Shown here piece after piece: positions 7,779-16,545 of a DNA stretch of 64,000 nt. The stretch is from Pelagomonas calceolata. Lineage: Eukaryota; Sar; Pelagophyceae; Pelagomonadales; Pelagomonadaceae. The position numbers were made by a program, and so were the translations under genes. The notes beneath the pieces were generated by a model, which was not told where the DNA came from, ran no database searches, and was given only the letters and a program-made list of their open reading frames with translations. The stretch is from the NCBI GenBank assembly GCA_918797485.1, contig CAKKNE010000006.1, positions 3,410,001-3,474,000 on the forward strand. Direction: 5' to 3'. Each line of letters opens with the position of its first letter. The first letter of the stretch is position 1.

Positions 7779-10644
7779 TTAGAGACCCCCCTTGAACAAA
7801 TTCTTGATGTCCCGGCCCATCGCCTTCGCCCGCTGATCGGTCATGCCGCTCCTAAATTCGGCGCCGCGGCCCTTGCCCGTCGTAGCATTTCGTGCGACGT
7901 AGGCCCAGGGCGGGCTGTTCGCTGATAGCCGCCCGCGCACCGCGTCCAACCTATCAATCTTCCGCTGGTCGAACGCGTCGCCCAGTAAATGGCGCGCTAA
8001 AAAAGAATACGTCTTCTTGACGCACGTCAGCGGTCGTTTGGAGTTGTGGCCGCCCTTCACCAGCAGCAATTCGGCGTCGCGCCGCCGGCAGCCCTTCGAC
8101 GCGTACCGTCTTAGTAAAGCGCCGGCGTTCGCCCTGGGGGGCATCAAACTGTCGTCTGTTGCGGCCACCAGTAATAATGGAGCCTCCAACACTTCGACGG
8201 CTTCCAAGGCGTCGACGTCGTCCACATCTAGCTGAGCCCGCTTCAGGACCTCGGCCCGCACCGCGTCGATGGCCGCCTTGGCTGCACTTTCCGCTAATCC
8301 CGCGCGCGACGGGAAGTAGCTTGAGGAAGACCGTTCACACTTCTCCGTTCGACCCTCCTGGACGTCACGGATGAAGGCGTCGTCAATCGGTCGCTCACCT
8401 TTCTTAATGTCGGAGGGACCGTCACAACCTAAGGCTTCATGCGCCGCGTTCCGCGCGAGTCTATCAACAAGTTGTGATAGGGAAGCAAACGGCGAGTCGG
8501 CGACGACGCACGGAGCGACACCGTTCGGAGAGAATCCGGTTTTCTTGGCTCCTGCCAAAATAGCAGCGACGGCGCCCATGCTTCTTCCGTACAGCGCCAC
8601 CTGACTACAGCGCTTGTTCGCTAGTAAATGAGACGCCACGGAAGATGCATCCGACGCTTCGCGCAGACCCAACGTGACAAACTCGCCCTCCGATGAACCA
8701 GAACCCGTCGTGTCCACGGCGCACACTTTTATACCAAGCATGAGTAAAGGAGCTACGTGCGGCAGCGCTTCCATGCGGCACGACGCGTTGCCGTGCAAAT
8801 ACAAGACGCAAGGTGCTTCAGTAGAAAAGGCCCGAGACCACAAAGAGCACTTGAGCGCTTTCTTCTCATCAGACTGCACGGTAAAGTCCGACCGGACGCA
8901 TTGTACTGTAGTCTTATCTAGTAAAGGCACGTCAAACGATAACGGACCGAGTTCATCCACGGCGTAGGACGCGCGCGGCGGCCTTATAACTAATCGCACG
9001 ACGGCCCGCCACGCCGCCTTGGCCCTTCTAGGTGTTGCCGCCTCCCAAGAAACAGTACCGTCCTTCCTCACGACACGATCAAAGGCGAAGCCCTTCGAGA
9101 CGTGCGCTTCATCCGCGTCCGAGAAACGCACGGACTTTCTGCGTAGTGCGCTTCGACCACCAACTGTCCCTGGAGTTGAGGGCTCGACTCGCTTGCTCTT
9201 CGCAGGCGTAGCTGGTGGTGGCGGCGCCTTCTTCACCGCGGACAACGCGCCGAACGCCGACGCAATAGCTCTAAATGTAGAGGTAGTACCGGCAGAAGCT
9301 TCAATTGCGTCGACCTCGTCCTCGGCCGGCTCCAAGGAGTCGTCGTCGAAGGAATCCGCCGAGGCCGGTGGTTGCGACTTCAGGCGCCGATGCACTGCTA
9401 GTGTTTCGCCGATCGCCGTCCACCAGGCTTTGCACTCTGCTGAATCCGTAGTACAAAAGTGGAGGACCTCCTCGGCCTCTCCCACATTCAGGGTAAGTGT
9501 GAAGGCCCGATCCGACGAGCGCTCGACCCTACAGACCGCCGGGTGGAGCGACAGGACGCGCGCCGTCGCGTTGTGTAGAGACAAAGCCAATCTCCCAGCG
9601 CCTAGATCAGCATCAACCGCTTCGTTGTTCAATAGTAATGAACCTCTTCTTTCGGGCCAGGCCGCGAAGGCGGCCCGATCATCCTTCAGCGGCGAGCGAG
9701 CTAACGCGATCGTCGCCCGATCCCTCGTCATCCGTTGCGCGGATTTCGTGAGCCAGTCCACGACCTGCGTGGAATTCAATCAGTGTGTCGGGTGCACTCG
9801 AGCAAGCGCCGCGTCGATGGCGTACGAACGCGCCGTAAATTTTGATTTCCACGCAGTCCACGACGTCGTGCAGGTCCACGAGGCCGTCGCCGTCGGCATC
9901 ACACGCGTCGAAGGCGTCCCTTAGTACGGGGTCGTCGTCCTCGTAAACCGCTTCCGTACCTAGCGAAGCTATGACTAATGAGGGAAAGGCGTCCCTTGTC
10001 ACAGAACCATCCACACTAAAATGGCCGAAGGCCCGAGCCAACGCGTCGAGGGCCGGTCTTTTTGTCGCTTCCTTGGCCCACCGCTGCAGAACCTTTCTTC
10101 TAGCGTCGGCCTTGGACTTACAGCCCGGGCAGCGCTTTTGCGCGGTCTGGCACCTGCCACAAAGGATCGCGGCGCAGCCGCGGCCGGCGCAGGGCTCCAG
10201 TTTCTTTGTAGAATCGCCGCAGGCGACGCACCAGGCGCCGTCGCCGCTCGCGTCGAGTTTTTTGGGGTCGTCTAACAGATTTTCACACGCGCGCTGCGCG
10301 CGGGCCGTCGTCGCGACCGCCTTTGTGGTGAGCGACGCGCGGCGGCCGGCGGCGTCGACGACGACGGCCGCGGCCGTGTCCGCCGTGACCTTGACGACGC
10401 CGACCAGATCGCCTTTTGACGACGCGGCCCAGCCTTGCGCGCTTCGCTGGGCCAGTTTGCTACACAACTCCGCTGCGGCGCCGTGGGCCTCGCCGATCGT
10501 GTGCACCTCGCCGCCGCGTCGTATCACACCGCAGAGCGGCTCCCCACAGCCGCTGCCTAATCTCGCGAGCGGGCGCGCGCCATCCTTGTGCGCGTTGGCG
10601 TCGTCGTAGGCGTCGTCGAGGTCGAATTGCACGTGGGCGGCCAT
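7779..10644 (-). CDS. Multidomain protein: RING-like zinc finger, EF-hand, PH domain, alpha/beta hydrolase
   Basis: Exons 10644..9865 and 9764..7779 joined across a 100-nt introner give ~921 residues. Exon 1 has a Cys-rich module CVACGDSTKKL...CRG-CAAILCGRCQ...CPGC (about 138-176) and an EF-hand loop DADGDGLVD (about 245), whose exiting helix is restored only by removing the intron (DLHDVV|DWLTKS region). Exon 2 gives a PH domain (about 300-390, with ECKAWWTAIGETL as its last helix), a disordered basic linker, and an alpha/beta hydrolase: LYLHGNAS oxyanion loop, nucleophile in YGRSMGAVAA, acid in ATDDSLMPP and histidine in KGGHNSKRP, the ABHD17/Bem46 layout. A calcium- and lipid-responsive serine hydrolase is a fair inference. 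Confidence 0.7.
9757..9864 (-). mobile_element. Introner element forming an intron, family A, intact 8-bp target duplication
   Basis: Target duplication GTCGTGGA at 9864..9857 and again at 9764..9757. The 92-bp element between has imperfect terminal inverted repeats: CTGCGTGGAAATCAA at its start and TTGAATTCCACGCAG at its end, with an inner CGCCATCGACGCG. The 5' splice site is the first GT of the first duplication copy and the 3' AG is the last base pair of the element, so splicing restores the host sequence exactly. Confidence 0.85.
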
Positions 10645-11210
10645 CGTTTCCTTCTGTGGTTCGTTTCTGTGTTGCCGGCGGCGTGCGCCCGCAAACGCAG
10701 CCGGTTCTCGACGCCTAACAGTCTCTGCGGTTACCGCTCGTAGGGCGCTGAGCGCGCAGTTTTTTCGGCTGGCTGCAGTAAGCGGCTGATAAGCGCAGTG
10801 CCGACGCTACTGGTGTATCAATTGACCGTCGTACGCGGCGTGCGCAAAAGCAGCGGTAAAGCCTCCAAAACTAGAGGCCATAACTAGCGTAGACACAACG
10901 CGGCGCGCCCGTCTCTTTTGGATTTTCAGCATTGCTACCAGGCTTCATTTACCCGCTGTACGACGGCCTTGCGGCAGGCCAACGTGCAGGGCTTGCATGC
11001 ATGTGCACTGCCTTGTCTGCGCATACGCGCGCACAACTAGCCCTCCGTTCGTGACTGCACGTTTTCGGGAGGCGTCTGCACCAGCGAGATAGCCCGTAGC
11101 AGCTCGCGCGGCCCTCGGCTGGGCCTGAGCCAAGGTCAGTGCAGTGAGCTGGTGAGGCTTGTTATTCTCCGCCCCGGTGCGCGACGCCGCGGCGCCAAGG
11201 TTCGTAAACC
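10645..11210. other. Intergenic, divergent promoter region
   Basis: 566 bp between the hydrolase fusion and the NAA10-like gene. No coding character, repeat family or clear regulatory element recognised. Confidence 0.4.
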
Positions 11211-11927
11211 ATGCGCCTCCTCACGAGCGGCCTCTACGTGACGAACCTCGTCAGCGCGGTACTCTGCGAGCGCCCGGTCGCGCGCTGGTCGAGAGCGGCA
11301 GCGAGGCGAGGCGTCAAGCCACGAAGGCAAGTCCGCTCCTGGGCCCTGCGCACGGACGGCGAGGTTCGAGGTGACGTCCTCGTAAGAAGAGCGCGGAACG
11401 ACGACATTCCTAGAATACAAAGATGCAACCGGGCCTCATTACCGGAAAACTACAACGACGGGTTTTATGCAAGACACATCGCGGACTGGGGCCACCTGGC
11501 CTACGTCGCGGAGTGCGTTGATGATGCGGACGACCTCGCCGGCTACGTTTTAGGTAGGGTTAATGAACGAGGATCGGAGCTCCCGGCGCCGGTTACAGCG
11601 GCGTCGCGCACGCGGCCCGTCGACGGCCACGTCACGTCATTAGCCGTGCACGCGAAGCACCGGAGAAGAGGCGTCGCGCGGGCGTTGATGCGCCAAGTCC
11701 ACAAAAACATGGCGTTGGAGGTCGACTGCGCGAAGCTCCACGTGCGCTGTTCGAATGCGCAGGCTCTCCAGCTCTACGCCGGCTTAGGGTATGACGTCGT
11801 CGACGTCGTCCAGAGCTACTACCACGACGGCGAGGCGGCCTACCTCATGCAGGCCGACGTGAAGAAGCTCGCGGCGGCCGACGCGGCCGAAGATTCCGCT
11901 TCCGAGGAGGCGGTTCTCGCCGCCTGA
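11211..11927 (+). CDS. NAA10: GNAT N-terminal acetyltransferase, NAA10/ARD1-like
   Basis: 238 residues. From about residue 58 the protein follows NAA10, the catalytic subunit of NatA: VRRARNDDIPRIQRCNRASLPENYN, then HVTSLAVHAKHRRRGVARALM with the acetyl-CoA loop RRRGVA, then LHVRCSNAQALQLYAGLGYDVV and YYHDGEAAYLM. NatA acetylates nascent N-termini at the ribosome. Differences from typical NAA10: a ~57-residue N-terminal extension that begins MRLLTSGLYVTNLVSAVLCE and could be an organelle-targeting sequence, and an insertion of ~15 residues (ELPAPVTAASRTRPVDG) before beta-4. If targeted, it would be an organellar Nt-acetylase rather than NatA itself. No intron. Confidence 0.75.
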   Translation: MRLLTSGLYVTNLVSAVLCERPVARWSRAAARRGVKPRRQVRSWALRTDGEVRGDVLVRRARNDDIPRIQRCNRASLPENYNDGFYARHIADWGHLAYVAECVDDADDLAGYVLGRVNERGSELPAPVTAASRTRPVDGHVTSLAVHAKHRRRGVARALMRQVHKNMALEVDCAKLHVRCSNAQALQLYAGLGYDVVDVVQSYYHDGEAAYLMQADVKKLAAADAAEDSASEEAVLAA

Positions 11928-12103
11928 TCGCCGCTCCCCTCTTCGTTAGTATATGTATAAAGACAAGCAATTTAGCTTCTGAGTCCCCCATTGTGGCTAG
12001 CAACTCTAATAGGTAATCGAGTATTGTTTCGGTGCTAGGTAATGCTACGGCGCTAGAGCCTAGAGCTAGCGCGCTCGAATGCTCGATCGAGCTTTGAAAC
12101 TAC

Positions 12104-12205
12104 TCAGAGGGCAGCAGGAGCAAGCTGCCCCACGCACTGCTGTGTAAAACTAAAGAGGGCAGCAGGAGAAAGCTGCCCCACACGGCATTGCTGTGTAAAA
12201 CCAAA
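12104..12205. repeat. Imperfect tandem direct repeat, ~50-bp unit, two copies
   Basis: Two copies of a unit that begins AGAGGGCAGCAGGAG, continues AAGCTGCCCCAC and ends TGCTGTGTAAAAC, just upstream of the first F-box gene. Each unit holds an internal inverted repeat GGGCAGC/GCTGCCC, so each can form a small hairpin. Confidence 0.75.
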
Positions 12206-12208
12206 CAT

Positions 12209-13543
12209 ATGGAGCTCTCCGCCAGCGCGCAGGGCGACGCGCGCATCGTTGCGGCGCGATCGCTGCCACGGAGCGTAGCCCACTTGGACCGGGCGGTGCT
12301 CTTCCAGATCTTTGATTACCTGCGAGACGCGCTTGCATTTCTGCAGTGCGAGGCGACGTGTGTTGATTTCCGCAGCCTCCTGCGAGAGGACGGCGACACT
12401 ATCGGACAAATCGGACAAAAACTCTGGCAGGCGCGGCCCATCGCGTACGGTGCGCGGATTTTCGCGACGGGCGGGACTGCGTATACAGAGGAAGAGTTGG
12501 AGGACTTAGATGAGCAGTACTGGGCCGGCACGGTTGGATGGACGGAGCGCCACAACGACGAGATCTGCGACGGCGGCCGGGAGGTCGTACTCGGTTTCGC
12601 ATGTATGGACGCCATAGGTGCAGCGCAGCGCTTGCACGGCGCAATCATAGCGCCGCTCGCAGGAGAGCAGTGGACGCCACTACTAAATCGCTTGCATCGG
12701 TGGAGTAACCTCAGCATTCAACGTCCTCTCGACATGTTTTCCAGTGCCGTGGTTCTCGCCGCGACCGAGTCGGTCGAGGCGTGGATCATCGATCTCATGG
12801 AAAAAGGCTGGCTGTGTGCCCTTCACCGGGGGAAAATGATCGTCACAGGGAACGACATAAAATTGGCCGCCCGTTGTTCAGATGATTTAACCGCCCGAGG
12901 CACTGAATTTCCTGGGTGTGCTTCTTGGAAATCCAACGCAATATATAAATCCCTCAACGAAAGCGGCGATAGACCGTTGGCCGAGCTCCTCGCCGAGCTC
13001 GATGGGCCGACGCAGGAGCGCATCATACGGACGCTTGCGCGTCGCGCCGGCTTCGCTGCGTACGATAATTCTGCTTACGAAACGTTATGGAGGCTTGTAT
13101 TACTTCGCCTTTGCGTGCTGTTGGAGCGCGTCGACGCCGTATACTTTAATACGACGCCCGAAGACTGGGAAATTCGTTTCCCCACTCCCGAAAGCTGGAA
13201 ACGCTCGAAGCACAGGCCGAGCCTCGAGACTCTCGCGTATGTCTTGCAGAATGGCTCCGGACCAATGACCCCGCCGCCGCCCCACCAATACGCGCCGTTT
13301 CGCGACGAGGACGACGGCAGCTTCCGCTCGGACGACTGCAGCGACACGGACGACGACGACGACTCCTCGATAGGCGGTGGGTCAGTGCACGAAAACGACT
13401 CCTCGATAGGCGACGAGTCCGCGCAGCCGTCCTCCGTCGCCGACCGGCTCGCCTCGCTCGCGTCGCTCCGGTCGTCCGGGGCGCTCACGGAGGCGGAGTT
13501 CGCGCGCGCCAAGGCGCTCGAGCTTGGGCTACCCGTCCCGTAA
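12209..13543 (+). CDS. F-box protein with H3-like and H4-like histone folds and a SHOCT tail (copy 1)
   Basis: About 444 residues. Residues ~26-60 form an F-box (HLDRAVLFQIFDYL...CVDFRSLLRE). Residues ~153-225 resemble histone H3 alpha1-alpha3: EAWIIDLMEKGWLCALHRGK lines up with H3 [20 protein letters not shown], followed by NDIKLAAR for H3 KDIQLARR. Residues ~270-348 resemble H4: IIRTLARRAGF against AIRRLARRGGV, then AYETLWRLVLLRLCVLLERV as alpha2 and LETLAYVLQ against MDVVYALKR. An acidic Asp/Ser stretch and a SHOCT-like motif (DRLASLASLR...GALTEAEFARAK) end the protein. An SCF adaptor holding a histone-fold pair is inferred. Histone-fold assignment is by eye only. Start ATG 12209. Confidence 0.6.
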   Translation: MELSASAQGDARIVAARSLPRSVAHLDRAVLFQIFDYLRDALAFLQCEATCVDFRSLLREDGDTIGQIGQKLWQARPIAYGARIFATGGTAYTEEELEDLDEQYWAGTVGWTERHNDEICDGGREVVLGFACMDAIGAAQRLHGAIIAPLAGEQWTPLLNRLHRWSNLSIQRPLDMFSSAVVLAATESVEAWIIDLMEKGWLCALHRGKMIVTGNDIKLAARCSDDLTARGTEFPGCASWKSNAIYKSLNESGDRPLAELLAELDGPTQERIIRTLARRAGFAAYDNSAYETLWRLVLLRLCVLLERVDAVYFNTTPEDWEIRFPTPESWKRSKHRPSLETLAYVLQNGSGPMTPPPPHQYAPFRDEDDGSFRSDDCSDTDDDDDSSIGGGSVHENDSSIGDESAQPSSVADRLASLASLRSSGALTEAEFARAKALELGLPVP

Positions 13544-13570
13544 TTGAAGATTGTTTACGACTGATCAATC

Positions 13571-13593
13571 CTAGTGTGTCTCGTAACGCTAGC
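13571..13593. promoter_or_regulatory. Dispersed palindromic upstream motif, divergent copy
   Basis: CTAGTGTGTCTCGTAACGC then TAGC, a loose match to the family, 108 bp upstream of the second F-box gene. Confidence 0.4.
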
Positions 13594-13700
13594 TCGGCGT
13601 AAAAGCGGCGCTAGGCTGCCAGGCTGCTGCTCTGAGCTCTCTGCCGTGCTGCGTTGCTGCATCCTTTCGCCGCGACCGCATCCTCCACGCCTGGGCACTC

Positions 13701-15011
13701 ATGGCACCGGAGCTGCCGCAGGCGGTCTGGTTCCAGGTCTTTGACTACTTGCGCGACGCGCGCGCGTTCCTGCAATGCGAAGTGGTGGCGAAAGAACACC
13801 GCGATTTATTGCGGGACGAGAAATTAGGTAAAAAATTGTGGGAGGCGCGGCCGATCGCGTACGGCGCGCGCTTGTTCGCGACGGGCGGGCCGCCGCATGG
13901 CGGGCCACCGCTGGGTGAATGGCATCGTTTACGTGACTGGGAAAGGATTTGCGATGGCAGCCAAAGCTACACGACGTTAGACGATCTCGAGGTCCCCGAC
14001 GGAGGCCGGCAAGGCGTGCTCGAGTTCGCGTGCCTCGATGCTATAGCGGTGGAGCAGCGCTCTGACGGTCCAATTATACTCGCGGAGGTAGACAGAGGGG
14101 TCTGGCGAAGACTTGTTGAGAAATGCTTTGATAGGGCACGAGAGGAGCCCCGAGCGCTGGCACCGAGACGTTTTTTCGACGTCCGGCTAACAAATGAATT
14201 GGTGCGCGTTGCAACTGACATGGTCGAGGGCTGGTTTAATGATGTCACCGAAAATGTGGTTAGATTGGCTACGCACCGTGACTCCGCCACGGTGACCTTT
14301 CGCGACATCAAGGCCTTATGCGCTGTCACTAGAGACATGACTCTTATTGCGTGCTCCTTAGCCTCATTGTCGTCAGCAGAGCAAAACTTTAACTTCATCA
14401 TATCTGATCGAGTCGTGCCCGAGCTCAACTCGCACGGATTCGTCTCCGACCTCGGCGTCGCAGCGGACCGGGTCATGCGGCGGTTCGTGCGAAAGGCCGG
14501 CGGGTTCGCGTACGATGGCGCGGCCTACAGGGCCCTGTGTAAGATCCTATTGATTCGCCTTTGTGATACTTTGGACCGCTGCGCTTTGCACTGCATGTCT
14601 AGGGAGAACATCGACCTGAAGATGGTGGGCGGCAATCCACCTAGCGGGAGCTGGTCGTATTGGGTTCCTGCTGCCGCTGGGCCTCCGGAAAGAAGGCCCG
14701 TGCTGACGCCGGTCCTCGAGGATCTTTTGCAGGTCGCAACGCTTGGCCCCGAACGGTGCGGCGTTGCTGATAGCTACGTCACGGGTCGTTGGTATGGCGA
14801 CGATGTCTGCTCCGACGACGGCAGCTTTCACACGGACGACTGCGGCGACACGAGCGACGACGACGACTCCTCGATAGGCGACGAGTCCGCGCCACAGTCT
14901 TCCGTCGCGGACCGACTCGCGTCGCTCGCGTCGCTCCGCGCGGCCGGGGCGCTCACGGAGGCGGAGTTCGCGCGCCAGGCGCTCGAGCTTGGGCTCTCTT
15001 CGGGCCTGTAA
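13701..15011 (+). CDS. F-box protein with H3-like and H4-like histone folds and a SHOCT tail (copy 2)
   Basis: 436 residues, a tandem paralogue of the preceding gene with the same order of parts: F-box at ~4-40 (LPQAVWFQVFDYLRDARAFL), H3-like fold at ~133-209 (WRRLVEKCFDRA as alpha1, VEGWFNDVTENVVRLATHRD as alpha2, TVTFRDIKALC as alpha3), H4-like fold at ~258-346 (VMRRFVRKAGGF, AYRALCKILLIRLCDTLDR, LTPVLEDLLQVA), an acidic stretch and a SHOCT-like end (DRLASLASLR...TEAEFARQALELG). The two copies are closest at the F-box and the tail and diverged in the middle, so the pair is not recent, yet both kept the helix pattern of both folds. Keeping that pattern argues that the folds are functional. 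Single exon, ATG at 13701. Confidence 0.6.
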   Translation: MAPELPQAVWFQVFDYLRDARAFLQCEVVAKEHRDLLRDEKLGKKLWEARPIAYGARLFATGGPPHGGPPLGEWHRLRDWERICDGSQSYTTLDDLEVPDGGRQGVLEFACLDAIAVEQRSDGPIILAEVDRGVWRRLVEKCFDRAREEPRALAPRRFFDVRLTNELVRVATDMVEGWFNDVTENVVRLATHRDSATVTFRDIKALCAVTRDMTLIACSLASLSSAEQNFNFIISDRVVPELNSHGFVSDLGVAADRVMRRFVRKAGGFAYDGAAYRALCKILLIRLCDTLDRCALHCMSRENIDLKMVGGNPPSGSWSYWVPAAAGPPERRPVLTPVLEDLLQVATLGPERCGVADSYVTGRWYGDDVCSDDGSFHTDDCGDTSDDDDSSIGDESAPQSSVADRLASLASLRAAGALTEAEFARQALELGLSSGL

Positions 15012-15324
15012 CTAACTTTATGAATATTTACTACTACTCTGGCTGACTCGCGTCGTCATAGCCGTAGGACGGGTTCTAAGGCTCAAAAAATTAATGTTTC
15101 CTAGTACCTTACCGCTAGCTGCACAGCCAGCAAAGACTCTTTGCGGCACTCTTTTGAAGGCAAGCAAGGCTGTGACAGCCGAGCGAGTGCCTCAAAAGCA
15201 AGGTTCAGCAGCGCAGCGCTACAAGAAACTGGCACATCGATGATCAATTGCAGTGTTGCGTGCACAGAGAGCCTTCATCAGTGCCAGTGAGCAGAGTGCT
15301 GCAAGCTTGAAACGCAGCGCTAAG
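15012..15324. other. Intergenic with a palindromic upstream motif
   Basis: Contains CTAGTACCTTACCGCTAGC at 15101-15119, a shorter member of the dispersed motif family, 206 bp before the FolC start. Otherwise nothing recognised. Confidence 0.5.
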
Positions 15325-16521
15325 ATGAGCAAAGCACTCGACGCCGCAGTGCGATCACTCAGAGCATTAAAATCGTGGGAGCACGCACGCAGCCGCGGCG
15401 CCATGCAATCGCTCGACTGGCGGCCGTGCCAGGCCGTCGCACAAAAACTGGGCTACAAGCGCCACCCGCTCACGATACATGTCGCGGGCTCGAAAGGCAA
15501 GGGCACGGTCTGCGCGCTCGTCGGCGCGGCGCTGGAAAGGGCGGGGTTCCGGGTCGGCGTCGTCACGTCGCCGCACACTTATCACTTCGGCGAGCGGCTG
15601 CGCATAGGGATGCGACCCGCCGGCGACGCGCTCGCGCCGCACCTGCAACGGGCCGTCGAAATTATTGAAGAAGCGCGGCGTAACAACGACGCCGTGCTGG
15701 GAGCGGCCACGCAGTTCGACGCCTTTGTCGCTGCCGCATTAAAAGCCGCCCAAAAATGCGATGCTGTTGTGGTTGAGGTCGGTTTGGGCGGAAAACGGGA
15801 CTCGACGAACTTTTTGAACGCGCCAATCACGGCCCTCGTGTCTGTAGAAAGAGAGCACACGGAGGTTTTAGGTGAATCTTTGCGAGGCATTGCTACGGAG
15901 AAGGCCGGCATTTGTACGAAGGATGGGGTCTTGGTGCTCGGCGATCTGAGCAGGGCGCCGCGGGAAAAGGCGCTCGAAATAGCTCGGAGACGCGGCGCCA
16001 CGCCGCTGGCGACACGGCCGGCGAGGATGGTACAAGGCATCCCGGCGGGGTCTTTAGCTGTGGCGCGGGGCGTCCTCGACGCCGTCGGCGGTTTTGTGGA
16101 CGGGAGCCTGCTCGACGATCCCCGGGTGTTGCGGACCGCTCTAAAAGCATTACCCGCGCGCGCCGAGTCCATCAGAGGCGGGTTCGTCGACGGCGCGCAC
16201 ACGGCCGCGAGCGTTGCTGTATTTGCGAAATCCGTAAAGCGGCGGGGCCGCGGCGTCGTTTTGATCATAGCGCTGCGGTCGGACAAAAATATCGAGGACG
16301 TCGCGAGGGCCGTCCGCGAGCACCTCGACCCCGAACGCGTCGTCTGCTGCTCGTGCGGCGAGGGGTTTGTGGCTGCGGACGCTCTATCAAAGGCCTTTGA
16401 TATGGCGGAGGTCGCGCCGAGTCCCGCGGCCGCGTTCGACGCCGTACCCTGCGGTGAGTACGTGCGCGTCGCCTTGGGGTCCTTCGAGCTCGCGGCGGCG
16501 GCGCGCACAGCATGGACTTAG
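15325..16521 (+). CDS. FPGS: Folylpolyglutamate synthase / dihydrofolate synthase (FolC family)
   Basis: About 398 residues from MSKALDAAV. The Mur-ligase type ATP site is HVAGSKGKGTVCALVG, and the folate region is VVTSPHTYHFGERLRI. GLGGKRDSTNFL and HTEVLGESLRGIATEKAGI carry the metal-binding His and the central-domain signature, and RGGFVDGAHTAAS is the C-terminal domain motif (canonical DGAHNP). These enzymes add glutamates to folates in an ATP-dependent step, trapping them in cytosol, mitochondrion or plastid. An upstream in-frame extension of 24 residues to 15253 has no ATG. Slightly short for the family, so it may be a minimal form. No intron. Confidence 0.8.
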   Translation: MSKALDAAVRSLRALKSWEHARSRGAMQSLDWRPCQAVAQKLGYKRHPLTIHVAGSKGKGTVCALVGAALERAGFRVGVVTSPHTYHFGERLRIGMRPAGDALAPHLQRAVEIIEEARRNNDAVLGAATQFDAFVAAALKAAQKCDAVVVEVGLGGKRDSTNFLNAPITALVSVEREHTEVLGESLRGIATEKAGICTKDGVLVLGDLSRAPREKALEIARRRGATPLATRPARMVQGIPAGSLAVARGVLDAVGGFVDGSLLDDPRVLRTALKALPARAESIRGGFVDGAHTAASVAVFAKSVKRRGRGVVLIIALRSDKNIEDVARAVREHLDPERVVCCSCGEGFVAADALSKAFDMAEVAPSPAAAFDAVPCGEYVRVALGSFELAAAARTAWT

Positions 16522-16545
16522 TTGTGTGTGATATATGTAACAGTT

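Noticed and set aside
3861-10644. Bacterial gene transfer for the hydrolase and SGNH genes
   Set aside because: Base composition, an introner and fusion to eukaryotic PH and EF-hand domains fit resident genes; nothing in the sequence marks a recent transfer.
12209-15011. Viral origin of the histone-fold genes
   Set aside because: No capsid, polymerase or other virus-type gene is nearby, the order is H3-H4 rather than the known viral orders, and an F-box and SHOCT tail are attached. Only host genes surround them.
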